Below are positions 5,378 to 9,108 of a stretch of DNA of 9,108 nucleotides, in pieces. This DNA comes from Thermoplasmata archaeon. GTDB lineage: Archaea > Thermoplasmatota > Thermoplasmata > Lutacidiplasmatales > UBA184. The DNA lies in the NCBI GenBank assembly GCA_030039135.1, contig JASHQN010000133.1, positions 1 through 9,108 on the forward strand, read 5' to 3'. Below the pieces are notes generated by a model. That model was not told where the DNA came from, ran no database searches, and worked only from the letters and a program-made list of their open reading frames with translations. Made by a program: the position numbers and the translations under genes. Position 1 is the stretch's first letter; each line of letters begins with the position of its first letter.

Positions 5378-6868
5378 ATGGCGAGCGTGCCGGCCCACGG
5401 AATCTTCCTCGACAACGTCGCCGTGCCGGTGGGCGGTCGGGCGACCGCGCCGGTGATCGACCCGTCCGACGGATCCGTCGTGGGAACCGTCGCCCAGGGG
5501 ACCGCGGACGACGCCCGGGCCGGGATGGACTCGGCGGCGCGCGCCCAGCCCCGTTGGGAGGCGATCGGAAGCGTCGCGCGCGCGAAGATCTTGCTCGCCG
5601 CCGCGGAGCGGCTTCGGGCTCGGTCGGAGGAACTCGCGCGACTGATCACCCGGGAGATGGGGAAGGTGCTCTACGAGAGCCGTTCCGAGGTCGCCGGGGC
5701 GATCGACAATCTGGAGTACTACCCGGCGTTCGCGCGCACGCTCGCGGGAGAAGAGGTCGCGGGGCTGCCGGCGGGCAGCTCGATCCGCCTTTTGTGGGTC
5801 CCTCGCGGCGTGGTGATCGCGATCACGCCCTGGAACTTCCCGGCCGCGACCGTCACCCGCAAGATCGCCCCGGCACTCATCGGGGGCAACACGATGGTCC
5901 TGAAACCCTCCAGTGCCACCCCTCTTTCGTCCTTGCTGATCGCGGAAGCCCTTCGCGACGCGGGGCTCCCGCCGGGCGTGCTGAACGTCGTTCCCGGACC
6001 GGGAGGCCAGATGGGCCCCGCGTTGATCGGACACCCGGCCGCTACCACCGTCAGCCTCACCGGATCGACGGCGAGCGGCGTCGAGGTCCTGAGGCTCGCG
6101 GCCCCTCACGTCGTGAAGTGCCTGCTCGAGCTCGGCGGCAAGGCCCCGGTGCTGGTGTGGAAGGACGCCGACCTCGACTGGGCCGCTCGGGCGACGATCT
6201 GGGCGCGGTACTGGAACGCGGGTCAGGCGTGCATCGCCGCCGAGCGATGCTATGTCGAGCGGTCGATCGCCGATGCGTTCACGGCGAGGGTCACCGCGCT
6301 CGCACGTGCGATCCGTGTCGGGCCGGGCCTCCGACCCGGCGTGGACATGGGACCGCTCTACGCTCGATCGGCCCGGGACGCGGTCGCGAAGGACGTAGCG
6401 GAAGCGGTCGAGGAGGGCGCTCGCGCGGTGGTGGGAGGCGCGGTACCTCCCGACGGGCCGCTCGCGAAGGGCGCGTTCTACCCGCCGACCGTGCTCGCCG
6501 AGGTCGGGGAGGGGAACGTGGCCGCCCGAGAGGAGATCTTCGGCCCCGTTCTGCCGCTGCTCACCTACGACGACTGGGACGAAGCGATCCGGCGGGCGAA
6601 CTCGAGCCGCTACGGTCTCTCGAGCTACGTCTTCACGCGGGACGTCGCGCTTGCCGAGAAGGCGATTCACGAGTTGAAGTTCGGGGAGACCTACGTCAAC
6701 CGGGTGGGTCCCGAGACCCCGCAGGGCTACCACGCGGGCTTCCGTGAGAGCGGACTCGGCGGAGAGGGGACGGCCTGGGGCGTCCGGGATTACCTTCAGC
6801 TGAAGACGGTCTACGTCGACTGGAAGGAGCCCCACTCGGCCGATTACTTCCTTCCGTACCCGGATTGA
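5378..6868 (+). CDS. Aldehyde dehydrogenase, glyceraldehyde dehydrogenase-like
   Basis: A 496-aa NAD(P)-dependent aldehyde dehydrogenase of normal family length. Catalytic and cofactor positions are intact: TPWNFP with N153, LKPSS with K176, the cofactor-loop glycine GS at 229-230, general base E251 in LELGGKAP, nucleophile C285 in NAGQACIAAER and EEIFGP (385-390). Segments such as VWKDAD, YWNAGQACIAAER and the C-terminal ETYVNRVGPETPQGYHAGFR closely resemble the NADP-dependent D-glyceraldehyde dehydrogenases of Thermoplasma acidophilum and Picrophilus, which oxidise D-glyceraldehyde to D-glycerate in the non-phosphorylative Entner-Doudoroff pathway. The facing neighbour is a glycerate kinase, the next step. 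GAPN, lactaldehyde or succinate-semialdehyde dehydrogenase activities are alternatives. ATG at 5378 is chosen because a TATA-like box lies 26 bases upstream and no Shine-Dalgarno site is needed. Its last 25 bp overlap the convergent kinase gene. Confidence 0.92.
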   Translation: MASVPAHGIFLDNVAVPVGGRATAPVIDPSDGSVVGTVAQGTADDARAGMDSAARAQPRWEAIGSVARAKILLAAAERLRARSEELARLITREMGKVLYESRSEVAGAIDNLEYYPAFARTLAGEEVAGLPAGSSIRLLWVPRGVVIAITPWNFPAATVTRKIAPALIGGNTMVLKPSSATPLSSLLIAEALRDAGLPPGVLNVVPGPGGQMGPALIGHPAATTVSLTGSTASGVEVLRLAAPHVVKCLLELGGKAPVLVWKDADLDWAARATIWARYWNAGQACIAAERCYVERSIADAFTARVTALARAIRVGPGLRPGVDMGPLYARSARDAVAKDVAEAVEEGARAVVGGAVPPDGPLAKGAFYPPTVLAEVGEGNVAAREEIFGPVLPLLTYDDWDEAIRRANSSRYGLSSYVFTRDVALAEKAIHELKFGETYVNRVGPETPQGYHAGFRESGLGGEGTAWGVRDYLQLKTVYVDWKEPHSADYFLPYPD

Positions 6869-8184
6869 CGGACCGGCGCGACCAGGCCCACGTGCAGATC
6901 CATCACGTTCGTACCGGTCGGCCCGGTCTTCACGAGGCGTCCCAACGTGGTGAGCGCGTCGTAGGCATCGTGGCGTCGGAGCGCGGCCCCGAGGTCGACC
7001 CCTCGGGAAGCCGCGAACACCATGGTCCGGTCGTCGGCCCAGCCCCCGGCGGCGTCCGTGGGGCCGTCGATGCCGTCCGTGCCGAGGGAGAGCACGAGGG
7101 TGCCGGCGTGGCCGGCGATCTCGACCGCTGCGGCGAGAGCGAACTCCTGGTTGCGGCCGCCTTTGCCGTGCCGGAGCCCGAGCGTCACCGTGGTCTCGCC
7201 CCCCGCCAGGAACGCGCGGCGCACCGCGCCATCTCCCCGGCCCGCGAGGAGGCGCCGGCAGAACCGGCGGGCCACCGCCGCCGTCTCGCCGGTGAGGCGA
7301 TCGGAGAGCGTCCGGACGAGGTACCCCCGGCGACGGGCCTCGACGGCCGATCCGCGCAGGGCGAGAGCGTTCGTCGCGGCCAGGACATACGGCGCTCGAG
7401 CGAACCGGGCCGTGCCGGGCTTCGGCGTCTCGGGTCGCTGCCCCCGCTCGCCCTCGCGCAAAAAGCGTCGCACACGCTCCGGGAGCTTCCGATCTATCCG
7501 GTAGCGGCGAGCCGCGAACCGTGCGTCGCGAAAACGCGTGGGGTCGGCGACCGTGGGGCCGGAGGCGATGTCCGCCGGTGGGTCCCCGACCACGTCGCTG
7601 ATCGCGATCGTCGCGAATCTTCGGGCACGGGCCGTGAGCGCGAGCCGCCCTCCTTTGATCGCCGATAGGTGCCGTCGGACGGCATTCACGGAGCCGATCG
7701 GCGCTCCCGAAGCGAGCAGAATCTCCGTCGTCCGGGTGAGATCGCCCTCGGTGATCGGATCGAGGGGCTGCTCGACCACGGCCGAGCCGCCCCCCGAGAC
7801 GAGGAAGATGGCGAGATCCTCGCGTTTGGTCTCCCGGACGTAGTCGAGCAAAGCTCCACCCGCGCGGAAGCTGCCCTTCCGGGGGACCGGATGCTCGCCG
7901 ATGGCGAGGCGGAAGGCCCTCCTGGGCGTCGGGTAACCCTTCGGCGTCGCGACGAATCCCTGGACGGCCGGACCGACGAGGGCCGCCGCGGCGTCCGCCA
8001 TCTCGGCGGCAGCCTTCCCGATCGCGACGAGATGGACCGTACCTCCCGGTCCCGGACGCAGTCGAGCTCGGCCCACCTCGATCCCCTGGGGCGTCGGACG
8101 GAGCGCCCGCCGGACCGCGGTCCAAGGGTCGACGGCGCGGATCCCCGCCCGCGCGATTGCGCGAGCGTCAGAATCGAGGGTCAT
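6844..8184 (-). CDS. Glycerate 2-kinase (DUF4147/MOFRL family)
   Basis: A 446-aa cytosolic kinase phosphorylating D-glycerate, in archaea at the 2-hydroxyl to give 2-phosphoglycerate. The N-terminal DUF4147 domain holds AIGKAA (54-59, with K57 probably nucleotide-binding), LVSGGGSA (128-135), NAVRRHLSAIKGGRLA (167-182) and SDVVGDPPADIASGPT (196-211). The C-terminal MOFRL domain holds GGETTVTL (328-335), GGRNQE (342-347), GTDGIDGPTDAAGG (368-381) and TGPTGTNVMDL (420-430). All conserved blocks are present and length is typical. Homologues are often mislabelled hydroxypyruvate reductase (TtuD). The ATG at 8184 overlaps the end of the upstream oxidoreductase by 17 bp, implying co-transcription and coupling; only a weak ribosome-binding sequence (GGACGACGG) precedes it. 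Its 3' end overlaps the convergent aldehyde dehydrogenase gene by 25 bp. Confidence 0.95.
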   Translation of the reverse strand: MTLDSDARAIARAGIRAVDPWTAVRRALRPTPQGIEVGRARLRPGPGGTVHLVAIGKAAAEMADAAAALVGPAVQGFVATPKGYPTPRRAFRLAIGEHPVPRKGSFRAGGALLDYVRETKREDLAIFLVSGGGSAVVEQPLDPITEGDLTRTTEILLASGAPIGSVNAVRRHLSAIKGGRLALTARARRFATIAISDVVGDPPADIASGPTVADPTRFRDARFAARRYRIDRKLPERVRRFLREGERGQRPETPKPGTARFARAPYVLAATNALALRGSAVEARRRGYLVRTLSDRLTGETAAVARRFCRRLLAGRGDGAVRRAFLAGGETTVTLGLRHGKGGRNQEFALAAAVEIAGHAGTLVLSLGTDGIDGPTDAAGGWADDRTMVFAASRGVDLGAALRRHDAYDALTTLGRLVKTGPTGTNVMDLHVGLVAPVRQSGYGRK

Positions 8185-9108
8185 CGCCGTCGTCCAGGGT
8201 GAATCCGGGACGGGGCTCGAAGCGCGGCATGCGGCCGTCCAGCCTCCGCGGGAGTACGTCGGTCAGGCGAGCGAGGTCCGGCTCGGACTCCGGCCCCGCG
8301 GCGATCAGGGCCGCGAGACGTCGCGAGACGCCACCCGCCCGCATGACGCCGAACCCGTTGAACCCGGCGAGGACGAAGAGACCGTCCGCGCCCGGAACCG
8401 GTCCGACGAAGGGACGGCGATCGGGCGTCGACACGCAGACGCCGGCCCAGGCCCGGACGAGCTCCGCGTCCGACCAGCCCGGAAGCCGACGGGCGAACGT
8501 CTCCGCGAGATGGCTCACGAACGCGTCGTCCGATCCGGTGCGAAACGCTTCAGGGTCTACTTCGCGGAGGTCCGTCCCGTCGCCCGCGAGGATCCGACCG
8601 TTCGCCTCGGGACGCGCGTAGACGTCGGCGTCGACGTCGTGGACCGAAGGGAAAACGTCGGGACCGCGCGAAGGGCGAAGGACCGCGGCCTGCGTGCGGT
8701 ACGGCGCCATGGGCAGAGGATGGCCCAGTCGATTGAGGAGTTCCTTCGACCAGGCCCCTGCCGCTACGACCGCGTACCGGCTGCGTAGGGTTTCGCCGGC
8801 GATACCGAGCTCCCAGCCGGCACCCGCGGCGCGGAACGACTCCATCGGCGTCCCGAATCGGAATTCGACGCCCGCGTGCCGGGCCTGCTCGGCGTAAATT
8901 TCGGTCATTCGGCTCGGGGTGACGATCGCATCTCCCGGACCGAAGATCGCGCGGGGCCGATCGGGAAAGCGACCCCACGGAACGGCCTCGGCGAGCGCCT
9001 CGGCGTCGAGCTCGCGCGCGTTCACTCCCCAGGAGCGGAGTCGCTCAAAGGCCGTCTCGAGGGACCCGATCGCCGCGCGCGAGCTCGCCCAGCGCACGAA
9101 GCCGTTCA
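8168..9108 (-). CDS. FAD-dependent oxidoreductase, DAO family (5' partial)
   Basis: The frame is open from the window edge and encodes about the last 312 residues of a D-amino-acid/sarcosine/glycine-oxidase-like flavoprotein. The N-terminal GxGxxG FAD-binding motif must lie outside the window; an in-frame GTG at 9097 is not a credible start because the protein would lack it. Visible family features are VVAAGAWS (the second FAD-contact strand), a mid-region substrate domain with strands such as FPSVHDVDADVYARPE, and the C-terminal cofactor segment TPDRRPFVGPVPG followed by FVLAGFNGFGVMRAG. Such enzymes oxidise the C-N or C-O bond of amino acids, N-methyl amino acids or hydroxy acids; the substrate cannot be read from the sequence. 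The C-terminus is extended and basic-acidic (ending LDDGDDPRF). The last 17 bp overlap the start of the glycerate kinase, so the two form an operon. Confidence 0.88.
   Translation of the reverse strand, partial: NGFVRWASSRAAIGSLETAFERLRSWGVNARELDAEALAEAVPWGRFPDRPRAIFGPGDAIVTPSRMTEIYAEQARHAGVEFRFGTPMESFRAAGAGWELGIAGETLRSRYAVVAAGAWSKELLNRLGHPLPMAPYRTQAAVLRPSRGPDVFPSVHDVDADVYARPEANGRILAGDGTDLREVDPEAFRTGSDDAFVSHLAETFARRLPGWSDAELVRAWAGVCVSTPDRRPFVGPVPGADGLFVLAGFNGFGVMRAGGVSRRLAALIAAGPESEPDLARLTDVLPRRLDGRMPRFEPRPGFTLDDGDDPRF

Noticed and set aside
4970..8125. Very long open frame (1051 codons) on the - strand
   Set aside because: It is antisense to thyX and the aldehyde dehydrogenase and out of frame with the glycerate kinase, all of which have intact motifs. 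Its product is arginine-, proline- and glycine-rich without any motif, as expected for shadows of GC-rich codon usage.
1..9108. CRISPR array, insertion sequence, integrase or attachment-site repeats
   Set aside because: No regularly spaced direct repeats, no transposase or integrase motifs, and no second copy of the tRNA-Cys 3' end were seen in the window.

Overview
This is a very GC-rich window, well over 60% G+C by eye. Several features point to an archaeon. Short AT-rich TATA-like boxes sit about 26 nt upstream of likely transcript starts. The single tRNA does not encode CCA. The aldehyde dehydrogenase resembles the Thermoplasma/Picrophilus glyceraldehyde dehydrogenase, and a MOFRL-type glycerate kinase lies next to it. 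A GC-rich uncultured Thermoplasmata lineage would fit, but that placement is inference from remembered family resemblance, not from a search.

Layout. At 1-195 (+) is the C-terminal end of a class-C beta-lactamase-like serine hydrolase. From 196 to 1232 coding is sparse: it holds one 73-aa zinc-ribbon protein (550-771, -), several GC-rich inverted repeats, one doubtful 48-codon ORF (1072-1218, +) and no other gene I can support. A tRNA-Cys(GCA) lies at 1233-1305 (-) with its own TATA-like box. From 1362 to 4315 (-) is a two-gene unit, metG (methionyl-tRNA synthetase) followed by a PHP-domain metal-dependent phosphoesterase, joined by an ATGA stop/start overlap. metG is divergent from thyX (flavin-dependent thymidylate synthase, 4448-5335, +). 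Next comes an aldehyde dehydrogenase (5378-6868, +) with its own TATA-like box. It converges on a glycerate 2-kinase (6844-8184, -), whose start overlaps the end of a D-amino-acid-oxidase-family FAD oxidoreductase (8168-9108, -) that runs off the window.

How the genes fit together. The aldehyde dehydrogenase and glycerate kinase would catalyse consecutive steps, D-glyceraldehyde to D-glycerate to 2-phosphoglycerate. That is the lower part of the non-phosphorylative Entner-Doudoroff route known from Thermoplasma and Picrophilus. Convergent placement with 25 bp of shared 3' sequence means they are clustered but not co-transcribed. metG, tRNA-Cys and thyX are housekeeping functions in translation and dTMP synthesis. 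I found no mobile element, CRISPR array or defence system. The least ordinary material is the structured intergenic DNA at 196-549 and 772-1070, the apparent second OB-fold-like region at the C-terminus of MetRS, and its divergent KMSKS loop.
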